DNA of 64,000 bases, taken from Circinella minor. Lineage: Eukaryota; Mucoromycota; Mucoromycetes; Mucorales; Lichtheimiaceae. Location: the NCBI GenBank assembly GCA_016758965.1, contig JAEPRB010000016.1, forward strand, positions 248,001 through 312,000, read 5' to 3'. Made by a program: the position numbers and the translations under genes. The notes beneath the pieces were generated by a model. That model searched no databases. It saw only the letters and a list, made by a program, of their open reading frames with translations, and had not been told where the DNA came from. How positions within the stretch are numbered: the first letter of the stretch is position 1; each line of letters opens with the position of its first letter. This document shows, in pieces, positions 36,001 through 47,501 of this stretch.

Positions 36001-36221
36001 TGTGTTCATTTATGCTAATGGTATAGTTTGCTATATTTTTTTGTTCATTTTCTCAACATATTCTCGAAACATTTGTATGAACAAGATATACTAATTACAA
36101 TTAAAATAAAAATTTTGGTTTACTAGGGCCTGGATCTGACTTTTTCCGTAAAACAATTGATAACTGGCAAGTTTTCTTTGGTATAACGGAAGCACTAGAT
36201 CTCCAGAGATCGCGAGAGTAG
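33080..36221 (+). CDS. Secreted alkaline phosphatase 2 (12 exons, ~675 aa)
   Basis: Paralogue of the 1343-3907 gene. Exons: 33080-33243, 33378-33759, 33859-33924, 34057-34333, 34454-34588, 34699-34885, 34973-35168, 35250-35333, 35404-35607, 35695-35848, 35937-36020, 36127-36221; phases close to about 675 residues. Signal peptide MLLPLTSNIIIGCLFTTLVAA. Motifs: ILFIADGCNVG, VTDSANSASAYSTGHK (nucleophile Ser about 248), FLMAEAASVDK with the next His, FTADHAHGFDVYG, DDKDGDGFPDDW (DxDxDG loop) and HTMTDVFIYANGPGS. All six introns of paralogue 1 are present at the same codons, plus five extra. Codon usage is less strongly biased to T-ending codons than in paralogue 1. Role as in paralogue 1: release of phosphate from organic esters outside the cell or in the wall. 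Confidence 0.9.
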
Positions 36222-36896
36222 AAGAAAAAACCATCAGTTAATCCTTGATTCCTATTACTATTTAATTATTATATATATGGACTTATTTTGTAACAATTAC
36301 TGTTTTTTATTCAATAATATGTATTTTAGTAATAAAGTATGAATATATAACAATGTCAACTCTTTTTTGTGCTATCGTAACCAAAGGCAATAACAGTGAA
36401 GTCTCCACCTTCTGCTTCTCTTATAATGATATATTAAGAGATGGTAGATCATGGGAAAAATAAAACCTTAAACCCATGTTTTTCATTTGTCTTCTTTGAA
36501 GGGGTTCGAAAAATTTGGTACAACTTTTTTTTTTCGCTTTGGCTCACCTGTCTATGATTATGATTTATCGAGGAAATGATAATATAAATATTAGCATATT
36601 TCTTCCAGAGAAAATTTGAAGTGATGTTAATGATTCAAAAAAAAAAATTACATATTAAGTTATTTGTTTGTTATAATTGAGAGTATGTGAAAATCTTTTC
36701 AACATATACTTTTATATTTAAACAAGTTATCTCATGTTTCCAAAATTTCGTCATCGCGAATCCATTTCTGTTTTACAACCCTATAGCTCTAACATGACTT
36801 GGAAGCATGATCAATTACAAAAATGACCACGTATATATGTTTACAAAAAAAATTATTTTCTTGTCTTTTTGTTTCTTTTCTAGTATTTAGGTTTTA
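36222..36896. other. Intergenic between phosphatase 2 and P450
   Basis: No gene seen. AT-rich with several short T and A tracts. A pyrimidine-rich stretch (about 36852-36883) directly precedes the P450 ATG. Confidence 0.4.
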
Positions 36897-38727
36897 ATGT
36901 TATTTCCTTCTGCTTTAGCGAATACATTTTCCTCCCTCTGGAGTCAAGATGGGGATATTGTGCCAACATCTTCAACTTCGTCTATACGACAAAAAGAAGC
37001 ATTTATTACTTGTATTAGAAAACGACGACATCTGTTAGTAGCAGCAGCAATTTTCGTCATTGTTTCCAGTTTGTACAAATTACGCAAAAGAATATCACAG
37101 AAACAGCGACGAACAGAAAAAGTAAAACTGATTTCCGGAACACTTCCTTGTGTGGGCCATCTTTTGGAATTATATAATGAACCTGATACACTCATCAATC
37201 GCGGCAAGCATGAAGCAGGACCCATTTTTTGTATCAAAGTTGGGAATATGGATGTCTATGTACTTACTGGTTCTTTAATTCAAGAGATGCTTCATTCCCC
37301 TAGACGATTTAATGGTTATGCAGGATTTCAAATTATAATGCCCATTGAACGTGCATTAAAAATTTCATATGAGCATAAATTTAAAATTTCTCCACCTAAC
37401 CCTCGTGACAAGGACCCAGGTAATCATAATTTCATTCGTAACCCTTTTCTCACGGTAAAAAAAAAATCAATAGCAGCTTTGCATATTTTTTGATGGTTCT
37501 CATAAAAATAAAATGGATGTAATTTATGTAGTTGGCTATACTGTCAGAGAAAACTTCAAACCTTACAACCTAGGAGTGTTCTCCACCCGTATTCAACAAG
37601 GACTAGACCACGCTCTTGATGATCTTCAAGAACTTGATCTTAAACCAAGGGAAAAAAAGATAATAAACTTGAAAGATACCGTTTCTTGGATAGTATCACA
37701 AGTTTCATGCCTGTGTCTGGCAGGTACTCATGTTGGATTCAACAAAGAGCTAGTATATACAATGACTCGTCTTGCTCCGAAAATATCGAAAGCTGCTCTA
37801 ATACTTTCATTTTTTCCTAATTGGATTGCAGAAAGGATTATACGACGGTGTATTTCGCTGGAAAAGGAGTTGGATGTCATAATGGATTTACTGGTACCTG
37901 AGCTGGAAAAAATGCAACAGACTGGTGGATATAATCAACAACACGAACAAAGTTTTATTTCAATGGCATTAAATATACCACCGAAATCCAATGGCGAGTC
38001 CCGTACACCGAAAGAAATTGCTATAGCATTTACAAAAGTTGCATTGGGCAGTATTGATACCACCAGAGACATTGTTATTTTTATTTTATATGAGCTTGCT
38101 TACAATCCAGCATTGGTACAAGAGTTGCGCACTGAAATTAAAAAGTTAGACGAACGAACACCAGAAAAAGTCAACGACATTCGGCTTCTGGATTCAATTT
38201 TACGTGAAGTGCTTCGATTCAAAGCTATTTCATTGACATTGCTTCATAAAACAACACAGGACGTGACTTTAGCACCATCAACTTCGTCGTCATCATATGA
38301 AAAAAAAATTATTCCTCGCAACAGCCTGGTAATTGCTGCAATAAATGATGCACACACCGATCCTACTGTTATGACCGAAACCTCTTCATCTCATAGAATG
38401 ACCAGTATCGATAGTAATGGATTTACGTATACACCCTTACAACTAAACCAGTTTGATCCTTACCGCTATATGCATACAACTGACGACAATAATAAATGGG
38501 AAAGCACTTCTATTGGACCGGAACTACTCACCTTTGGATTATCTGCACATGCTTGTCCAGGAAGATATTTTGCTGCCTTTCAAGTAAAATACATTGTGGC
38601 AGAATTAATCATGCGGTACAATATTAGTTCTACCATCAATTCGGACAAAAGGCCGAAGGATCGTCAATTTCTGGGGTTAACACGTACACCTCCTGATATT
38701 CCATTGGTTTTTGAAAGATTTAATTAA
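36897..38727 (+). CDS. Cytochrome P450, fungal (2 exons, ~572 aa)
   Basis: Membrane-bound monooxygenase. Exons 36897-37419 and 37532-38727, joined in phase 1 (donor GTAATC, acceptor TATGTAG), about 572 residues. A hydrophobic anchor (HLLVAAAIFVIVSSLYKL) near residues 42-59 is preceded by about 40 hydrophilic residues. Helix I shows ALGSIDTTRD, helix K the ExxR as LREVLR, the PERF region LNQFDPYRY, and the heme loop FGLSAHACPGR. The Cys ligand is clear, but the residue four before it is Ser where Gly is usual. Ser-rich inserts (TSSSSYE, ETSSSHRM) lengthen the part between the K helix and the heme loop. The gene resembles fungal P450s of the ent-kaurene-oxidase-like type, and possibly the Mucorales CYP509 family; this is from memory of motif style only. 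Substrate and reaction unknown. Neighbour ALAS supplies heme in general, but no specific link is shown. Confidence 0.86.
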
Positions 38728-41707
38728 GAACATGGTTTATTTATATTTATATATCGATATAGGGTTTTTTTTTTGTTTCAGGTGTAAAACATTAATTTGT
38801 AAGCTGCAAAAAGTGGTCGCTCTAAACATAGAAACATGTATAGTAGACTAAAAAAAATATTGTTGGGAATAAAAATAGAAACATACATATAAACTTCTTT
38901 AATAGGCCTTTCCGTAGCAAAAATATATGTATAAAAAAAAAGGTGTATAACTACTAGTCTACACCAACAAATTTATAAGACAGACCGGCATAATATATAC
39001 TTACAAAAAATTAGTTTGTTTCTCGAGCTAACAGGAACTAAAAAGTAGCATCTAAACTAAATTTACTATGAGGCCCAAATAATTATAACATTTATGATAC
39101 ATACATCTTGTACTATTATTAGTAAGCTCTTTATTAATTAATTATACTTTTTCCAGCCATTGTCGCTATTCACAAATGCCTATTAGATATAACGAAATTG
39201 TCTACACATCGAAACTGCATGGACAACGTACTCTTATAGTAATTCCCCATGTTTCAAAACACGGCAAAACTAGCTTTAGTACTTTCGGAAGAACAGTTGT
39301 TCCGCTGCACTATAAATCGTATGACTAAATACGGTGCGATTCACCGAACTTCTTTTTCTGCCACGAAACGATGATCTGGTAGGTATACCTCATAAGGAGA
39401 TGGTAAGTCTTGATTCATGCATCGCTTTATATACTCTAATAATAGTAAGCAATGTGTAGATCGATAGCTACGTTGGTACCTAAAAGCTTTATTCACAACT
39501 GACCGATTCGAACAAATAGTGGCTATACTTCTTGATATATATATTATCCAATGAAAAAATCAGTAATATTGATACCGTGTATTATAATTGATCGAGTGAC
39601 AGCATACGTTATAATTACAACAAGAAGCATAACAACTATAAGATTATTTTACTGTCGCTTGAATACATATATTGAACAGATCAGTTTCCTCTTGCATTCA
39701 AGTATATGACAACACTCCTAGATATTTAGACATATTTAGCGGCGATACAAATAACACCAGATCATCTTTTTGATTTTCCGTCCTTATCAATTGTCTGCTT
39801 CAAAAAAAATCTATGCCGACATTCCTGTTTTATAAAAAAAAAATTAAAAAATGGCGCCATTATTCCTTGATCATATTAAGCGGGTATTGTGGCCCTTGAT
39901 TTGCTGAATTGGTTATCAAATCTTAAAAGATTATATTGAAAAATGAGTCAAACTGGTACACACAGCAAACAAATTAGTAATAAACCTTCTTTCTCACTGT
40001 ACAACTCGATGTCAAAACAAGACGAAATTAAATATATGTATATAGTATATATATATGTCTACCATCATTTTTATTGAATTCTCAATAATACATAGATTGG
40101 CTTATTTATGTATATATGAGAATATGTAATCTGCCTTATTTATATATAGCCATGATCTAAAATAGACTACAGCACTATTCTCAAAGTTAATGTGGTGTAA
40201 TGAATCTTATTAACTATTTCTCATTATTTACTGTTCTGAAATTAGCAGGTAAAATTTCAGATGATTCACTGTTAGAAATAAATGCTGCCAATAGATAGTG
40301 ATCATGTTTTACTTGCCTCCCTTATAACATTACATTGCATCATTTTAATGGTAGCAAACCAACCTTGTTCACCAAATTAAGGTGCATAAAGTTTGAGTCA
40401 TCGAGATATATCGTTTACGGAGCGGATTTCATATTTCAAACTTCGACTATATTATCAGTCAGTAAAATGGTTCCATACTAATATGCAGAAAACCTCAAAA
40501 GCCCTTTTTATGTTTTAGTACATAATGAAAGGTGAGACACATAGAAGCTTTCCAAAAGTTTTCATTATTCACTGCTATAGACGCCTGAAGAAAAGTGTGG
40601 GGTGTGAACTTGAGCCACCTTGTATTCAATTGTATTGATTTAACACATGGCAATGATAATTTGATGTTTTTCTGTTTTCTTGTCTGGTGATAGACAATAG
40701 TTATTAACAAAAGAAGCTCTTTAAAGAAGCTCTTTATTCAAGAGTAAGAGTCATGGTGTTATGTACTTTTTGATCGTTACACAGTGAAAAAAATTAAAGT
40801 TCAGCTTTAATAAGCAATCCAGCATTTTCTCATGGCATTCTTAAAATTTTTTAGATGAGTCGTGACGAAGACGTAAATCTTTAGTTTATTGCTTGTTTAT
40901 TGAGATTCTTGATGAATGAATTGGTTGGCGGATATTAATAAATAAGCCAAGACCAGTACATAATTTGGTAATACTGTATGTAACATAGACAGTTACTAAA
41001 TAGGTCATCTACGATTGTGAAAGGAAAAATGATGCGTACATAATCCTGTTTTGCAAAAAAACAAAAGTGATTCACAACTGCGTGGGTACAGCAGAATCAG
41101 GAAAAAAACAGTATCACAAACAAAAAATTGATTTTTCCGCGCTTATCGCCAGCAGTTTCAAGTAGTTGGCAGCAGCAAAATAAATAAGGGAAAGAAAGAA
41201 ATCTATATAGCTATCGTCTGGGTGTTATTTCTACATTTTCAAAACTTGGACTAAGATCACAACAAAAAAAAAATTGATATTCATACATTTCTAATCTCTC
41301 ATAACCCCACTCCACTTTTCTCCATTTTATTTATTAACGAGGGAATAAAAAAAATGTCAATTAAATAGAAAATATTTTCTCATCATATGGGTAGAATTCA
41401 CGTGGGTAAAAGTATAATGAGGAAAAAGGATGCAAGAAATCATAAAAAAAAAGTTTGAAAACAAAGTTACGCAAGAGTGGAGGGTAATTCGGTACTGTTA
41501 GCCGGCTAAAGTATCTGACTAATATTCGGCCGTCATTTGCGAAAGTTTTTGATTGGCGCTCATACGGAAAAAAAATTTGGTACCCCGGTCATGTTTTGTT
41601 AAAAAGCATCGCCTCTTTTAGTAAAGAGAAAAGCCCCCTCTTTTCTTTTCACACCCACCTTCTATTCTTCTCTTCCCCCCCACTCTTATTTTCTATATAC
41701 TTTGGTC
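38728..41707. other. Large intergenic region between P450 and ALAS
   Basis: About 3 kb without a supportable gene. A 24-codon minus-strand frame at about 39342-39416 (DLPSPYEVYLPDHRFVAEK) looks protein-like but is isolated. A tandem AAGAAGCTCTTTA repeat lies near 40708-40735. The last 150 bp before the ALAS start is pyrimidine-rich (41620-41700), typical of a strongly expressed fungal promoter. Confidence 0.4.
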
Positions 41708-43730
41708 ATGGAATTTGCTCTTTCACAAGCCAAAAAGACGTGTCCATTCTTACACGTTACTTCTACATCGTCTCTTCGCAGACTCTCCACTTTACCTGCT
41801 GGTGCAAAGAAGAGCAATGCCTTGCTCAACAAGGCTCAACAATGTCCCGTCATGAGTAAAGCAATGGAAGCTCAAAATACTACTACTCCTGCTGCTACTC
41901 AACAAACTCGTACTATTTCTACTTCCCGTTCCTCATTCCAAAAGCCTACTGCTTCTGTTAAGGCTAAGGCTTTAGAGAATACCGAGTCTGGTAATTTTTT
42001 ATAATTTTTATTAATAATTTTTAAAACAATAACAAAAAAAAGCCATTTATTTCTGCTTTGCCACCTCAGAGTTTTACATATCCTAACAACGAAATACCAT
42101 GACAACAACAAAAATTATATATAGTTGCTATTCCATCCAAGACACCTTTTGCTGCTACAGCTACAGCTACACCAACACTTGAAAAGCCTGTTTCTCTCAA
42201 CACTAACGCTAAGCATTTTGATTATGAATCGTTTTATAATCATGAACTTGAGAAGAAGCACAAGGATAAGAGTTATCGTTATTTCAACAACATCAATCGT
42301 TTGGCTCAAAAATTCCCTCGCGCACATACATCGCGTGTTCAGGATGAAGTAACTGTTTGGTGTGCTAATGACTATTTGGGTATGGGAAGGAATCCTGTAT
42401 TGACCGAAACTATGAAGTATGTATCGTTTTTATCAATTCAGTATTGCACAAAAAAATGAGAGTGATAAAAAAAAAGAAACAAATTTAAAGATAAAAGTTT
42501 AAAATACTTACTCTATTTTATTATTACCTTTTATTTAGACGAACTTTGGATCGTTATGGTGCTGGCGCTGGTGGTACGCGGAACATTGCCGGTAATGCCG
42601 ATCTTCATCTTCGACTAGAATCCGAATTGGCGGATTTGCATCATAAAGAAGGAGCACTTGTGTTCTCCTCATGCTACGTGGCAAATGATGCTACATTAGC
42701 AACTCTTGCTAGTAAGCTTCCTGGTTGTGTCATTTTCTCGGATCAATTGAACCATGCTTCAATGATTCAAGGTATGCGCCACTCTGGTGCTCAAAAGAAG
42801 ATTTTCCGCCACAACGATATGACCCATTTGGAAGAATTGTTGCAATCTGTTGATCCTGCTACACCCAAGATTATTGCTTTTGAATCTGTCTATTCAATGT
42901 GTGGTTCCATTGGACCGATTCATGAAATTGTCGATTTGGCTAAGAAGTATGGTGCTATTACATTTTTGGATGAAGTACATGCTGTCGGTATGTACGGCCC
43001 GCGCGGTGCAGGCGTTGCCGAACATCTTGACTTTGAATTAAACGCTGCTCATCCTACTATGGGCAATGGCTCAATTGTGGATGAAATCGACATTATTACC
43101 GGTACATTGGGCAAGGCTTATGGTTGTGTCGGTGGTTATATTGCTGGTTCGGCTTCATTTGTTGATATGATCCGTTCTTATGCTCCTGGTTTCATCTTTA
43201 CTACCTCTCTTCCACCAGCCGTTGTTTCTGGTGCTATGGAATCTGTCAAGTACTTGAAGGTCTCCAACACGGAACGTCAAATGCAACAGATCAACACCCG
43301 TGTAGTCAAATCGCGTTTGGCTGAATTGGGTATTCCTGTGGTTCCCAACCCTTCGCACATTGTGCCTGTTCTTTTGGGTGATGCCGCTTCTGCCAAACTT
43401 GCTTCTGATGAACTTTTGTCTGAACATGGTATTTATGTCCAAAGTATCAATTATCCTACTGTTCCTGTTGGTGAAGAACGTCTTCGTATTACCCCTACTC
43501 CTGGTCATAACCAAGATATGATTGACCATCTTGTTCACTCTTTGGAAACTATTTGGAGCCGTTATAGTTTCCGTCGTGTCAATGATTGGGTCGCTGAAGG
43601 TGGTCGTGCTGGTGTTGGTATGGCCCAACCTCCTCAGGTCGAACCTCTCTGGACTAATGGTCAGCTTGGTTTGGATAATGTCGTTCAAGAGCCCAAGGCT
43701 GTCAAGCAATCGTCTTCGACTGTTGCTTAA
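41708..43730 (+). CDS. HEM1: 5-aminolevulinate synthase, mitochondrial (3 exons, ~588 aa)
   Basis: Condenses glycine and succinyl-CoA to 5-aminolevulinate, the first step of heme synthesis, in the mitochondrial matrix; PLP-dependent. Exons 41708-41990, 42125-42416, 42539-43730, about 588 residues. The ATG at 41708 is the first in frame. The N-terminus carries two Cys-Pro heme-regulatory motifs (TCPFL at residue 12, QCPVM at residue 46), typical of ALAS presequences, and basic stretches ([17 protein letters not shown]) for import. The catalytic core includes [45 protein letters not shown] and [14 protein letters not shown] with the PLP-binding Lys near 384. The tail [12 protein letters not shown] is also kept. 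Third exon encodes most of the core without introns and has higher GC than nearby genes. Regulation by heme through the CP motifs is known for the family and inferred here. Confidence 0.96.
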
Positions 43731-44882
43731 ATATATTGAATAAGCAAAAAAAAAAATTGCTATATTACAGTTAATTTCTCTCTACTATTGTTTTTTTCTG
43801 TTATCACGAGAGAAAGATGAATAAAAATCATTAGTGCGTTTTATTGCTATCTTATTACTATACTTATTACAATGACTTTTTTACAACTTGGCAATTGAGT
43901 TAATTAATGTCCTACATTATAATTTTAAACAAAGAATAAATGTGAAGTGGATAATGCAGGAACATTAATATCTGCTGATCAGCTGTCACTTAGACAATTG
44001 ATCCAAATCTTCAACCAATTATGATTCAATGTTTATACATAGCTGTATATATACCAGATATGTATACGTATTTACAAAGTAGGTCGTGCTTTCGAGAAGC
44101 CAAAAAAAAAACAAGAATATGTATTATGAGAAGAGAAGATGTTTCACAGCATTTTATATGCATGCAGCAACATCCATTACTTCCGATGACAAGTCCTCCT
44201 TATCTCATTGGTTTCAGTTCTTCAGAATAAGCTTTGCTGTAATTTAACACCAACATACGAGAGAAGAGGAGCAAATCAATATTTATATTTCTCATCTGAT
44301 ACTGAAAACGTGTCTGTGATTAGACTGTTTTGTTGAACAGTACTGAGATTCCTGGCATCGTAAATAATAACAAACCATGCTTTTACTGTACCTATCTGGT
44401 CTTTTTTTTCTCATTACTTTATATGATACCTAATAGTTTTAACAGTAATCATTACAGACGTTCTTGGAGGTGCTCACAACCATGTCATATAATAATAATA
44501 AATAATTAACGTATTTGCCTTTATTAATAACATACTATTAGCTCTCTAGAGTACCAAATCAATTACTTTTGAAAGCACAAGTATGAGTGTGCAACGTTTT
44601 TGTATACTAATTATGTATCAAACAAAATTTGTAGCAAAACTAATAAGTTACAAAGAAAAAGTTGTACATAGGTACACAATATTATAATTATATATATTTA
44701 AAAGTTATAGGATTATCATAATATTCGTATTTTACATGTTAATGTTGCATTATAATAAAAAATAATTTTCTATAGGTATAGATGTAGTGAATCGGTAAAT
44801 TGCTAAATATTTTTTTTTTTTTGTATTTCGGTGCACTTATAGTACTATGTATTAAAAATAAATATACAAACGAGTAATCTTT
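43731..44882. other. Convergent spacer between ALAS and MFS-6
   Basis: No gene supported. Holds the two 3' ends; AT-rich with a T run at 44811-44822. Confidence 0.45.
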
Positions 44883-47501
44883 TTAAGTGATATATCGGAA
44901 ATCGGGATGCTATAAAGAACATATTTTAAATATTAGTTAATTGACAATGAGTAATGTTTGTTCATATGTGGTAACTATTCAATTATAAACTTACAGCATC
45001 ACAGAGTTCTTCACCTTCTGCTGCAGTCCGACGTTCTTCGGGAGTCATGTTGTCGCGTTTTTTATTGACACGTTTCAATGTAAACTTAAACAAAAGTACT
45101 ACACAAACTTGAAATAACATCAAAGCAGCACAGGCTGAATGAGCTCGGATATATTGAGGACTATCATTTGCACGGTAAACCTGACCGGCCACTACGATAA
45201 TACAATAGAAAAAATAATTTTCAGCATTGTTATAGTATTTGAAATATTTACACACATATATATACATATGGCGAACATATAAGATATCTACATACCAGCA
45301 CCACCAGCGTTACCAAAAGAAATAATGATACCACAAGCGACCTATACAATGATGTTAATTAAGTTAATATAACAGCTAATTAAGATAATATTCCTTTATA
45401 AAAAAGGAGAATAACACTTACAGCCCGTTTTGTATGTCCACCAATATTGTTCGTAAACCATGAAAGCATTGGAGGCTATTAAATATAATAATAACAGTTT
45501 TAAATTTACAGATTAGCAAGAGGATATATTATCTATTTTAACGACACCTTTTGTACATTACGTATCGTAATGCTTATATCCTTTTGTTTACAAAAAATGG
45601 GGTTCCGAACATACCGCATGAGTAAAGACACCTGTAACCGTAATACAAGCAGCAATGTAAAGTGCGACGGGTCCCTGATCTTTGCAAGCAATCAACAAAA
45701 TATACCCAATAAATCCAATAAAAGATGGAAGTGCAATATGATAACCACGTTCACCTTGTCGATCGGCATTCATCGCAACAAAAATTGTAAAGAAACAAGC
45801 AATAGCATAAGGAGGTGCTGACATCGCCTTTATAATTTTAAATAAGAATGCTTATGGTAAGAATGATTTGAATACACTTTAATATGATATGAAATTTTAA
45901 GCAAAAAAAAATACATCATTTTTTTACCTGTGCTTGTAAAGACTGAAAACCCATTCCATTAATAATACTTGGCAAGAATAAACTCATGCTGTAAAGAGGA
46001 ATCGAACCAGAAATATAAATTAAAGAGTGTACATAAACTTTCCAATCAGTGAATGCCATCCAGAATTGTTTCATAGAAAAATGAGTTTCAGTAGCTGGAC
46101 CAGCATCTTGTTTGAGACGTTCCAGCATGTATGCACGTTCACGATCGGTCAATGCTATATAAAATATAATAATGTGACATTTTATCTATTGTTATTAGCC
46201 ATCCCCTTTTGTTAAGTCTCTATCCAATAATATCTCTATTATAATAAACAACAGCTATTCATACATTTGGAATCCTCAGGAAGATTTGGAAGAACAAAAT
46301 AAGTGACTGCAGCCAATGCTAAAGTAGGTATAGCTTCAATAATGAAAATCCATTGCCAACCATGTAAACCTCGAATACCTTCCATTTGCATGATACCATA
46401 TGCTAAAACACCACCAAAAGCCTATATTTAGTATAGTCCCGTTAGTATATCTTATTTTTCATGTTATTATGTACTCCGTATTTTTTTTATTATAAAAATC
46501 ACCATCCAAAAAATACTACTTACTCCTGCAACAGTGGCGAATCCAAAGAAAATAGAAATACGAGTAGCTTGTTCTCTACGTGTGTACCATAACGTCAAAT
46601 AGAAGATAACACCCTGTAATTATAATATTAATAATTTTTTCCATTAGTTGCTTATTTTCTAGTATGCTTGTCGTTATAACAAATCACTACATCTTCACAT
46701 TATCCATCACTTGATTTTATTACATACAGGAAACAGACCGGCCTAAATATGCATGAAAGGGTTTAAAAGAACTTAATCAGTATTTTTGTATATATGGGTA
46801 TTTTTCAAAATAAAATTTATATACCTCAGCAATACCCAAGAAAAAACGACCAGCCAGTAAACCAGCACCATTATGAATAGCTGCCATAGCTGCCATTACA
46901 ATGCCAAAAGAAACCATAACAAGGGGTATCCAAATGTTTGGACCGACCTTCTTAAGCATAAGATTGGAAGGGATTTCAAAAATAACCTTAGGAAGTATAA
47001 ATAAGCGGTTTTAGTTTTTTCCTTAACTTAAGTTCGAGGAAGAGAATACAGATATAAATACAACTTACATAGCCGACAAAGAAAATAGACAACGCAACAT
47101 TGAATTGATCATCACTAATACCAAGATGTTTTGTGATTCCAGCAATTTTTGCATTACCTATTGTTGTTGTTGTTTTAGAAAAATATTGAAATATGAGCAT
47201 TATGCAGATGATTTTATAGCTAAATTAGCCAAGAATAAGGTACGACGTGTCATATATGAAAACAATTATTACCAATATTGGATCGATCGAGAAAGGAACA
47301 TAAATAAAGTAGACCACAAAACGGAACGATACGAAGATCCAGCTTCCATCGTAACCGTTTATATTCTTTGTCTGTCAATGGTTCGTATTCCTGATTGTCA
47401 GAAGAACTATCATATCCTTTTACAGTGGAAGTTCCTTTTTCTGTGTCTAGATCTATTGGTCGGTCGTCAGCAATCTGATGTTTCTCTTGAACAGAAGCCA
47501 T
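44883..47501 (-). CDS. MFS-6: Dal5/TNA1-like anion:cation symporter (12 exons, ~501 aa)
   Basis: Exons on the minus strand: 47501-47273, 47157-47069, 46986-46825, 46742-46728, 46613-46524, 46421-46265, 46154-45928, 45827-45615, 45475-45422, 45341-45296, 45191-44995, 44909-44883; phases close to about 501 residues. It includes a 15-bp micro-exon (AGLFP) and a final 27-bp exon (HPDFRYIT, stop). Features in order: LDLRIVPFCGLLYLCSFLDR (TM1), SNIGNAKIAG, IPSNLMLKKVGPNIWIP, AGLFPGVIFYLTLWYTRREQ, LHGWQWIFIIEAIPTL, WFTNNIGGHTKRA and the C-tail HPDFRY. These are classic for the fungal ACS/Dal5 family (allantoate, nicotinate, biotin-precursor and similar carriers). It is clearly more distant from the five-gene array, which shares neither intron positions nor the YRP end. 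Substrate unknown. Confidence 0.9.

Noticed and set aside
37455..37531. Readable frame continuing past the P450 exon 1 (NPFLTVKKK) and an ATG at 37513
   Set aside because: Phase only closes if the donor is GTAATC at 37420 and the acceptor TATGTAG ends at 37531, giving DPVGYTVRENFKPY; the alternative would need a 19-bp intron.
43155..43709. 184-residue minus-strand frame inside ALAS
   Set aside because: Antisense shadow of the strongly biased ALAS coding exon.
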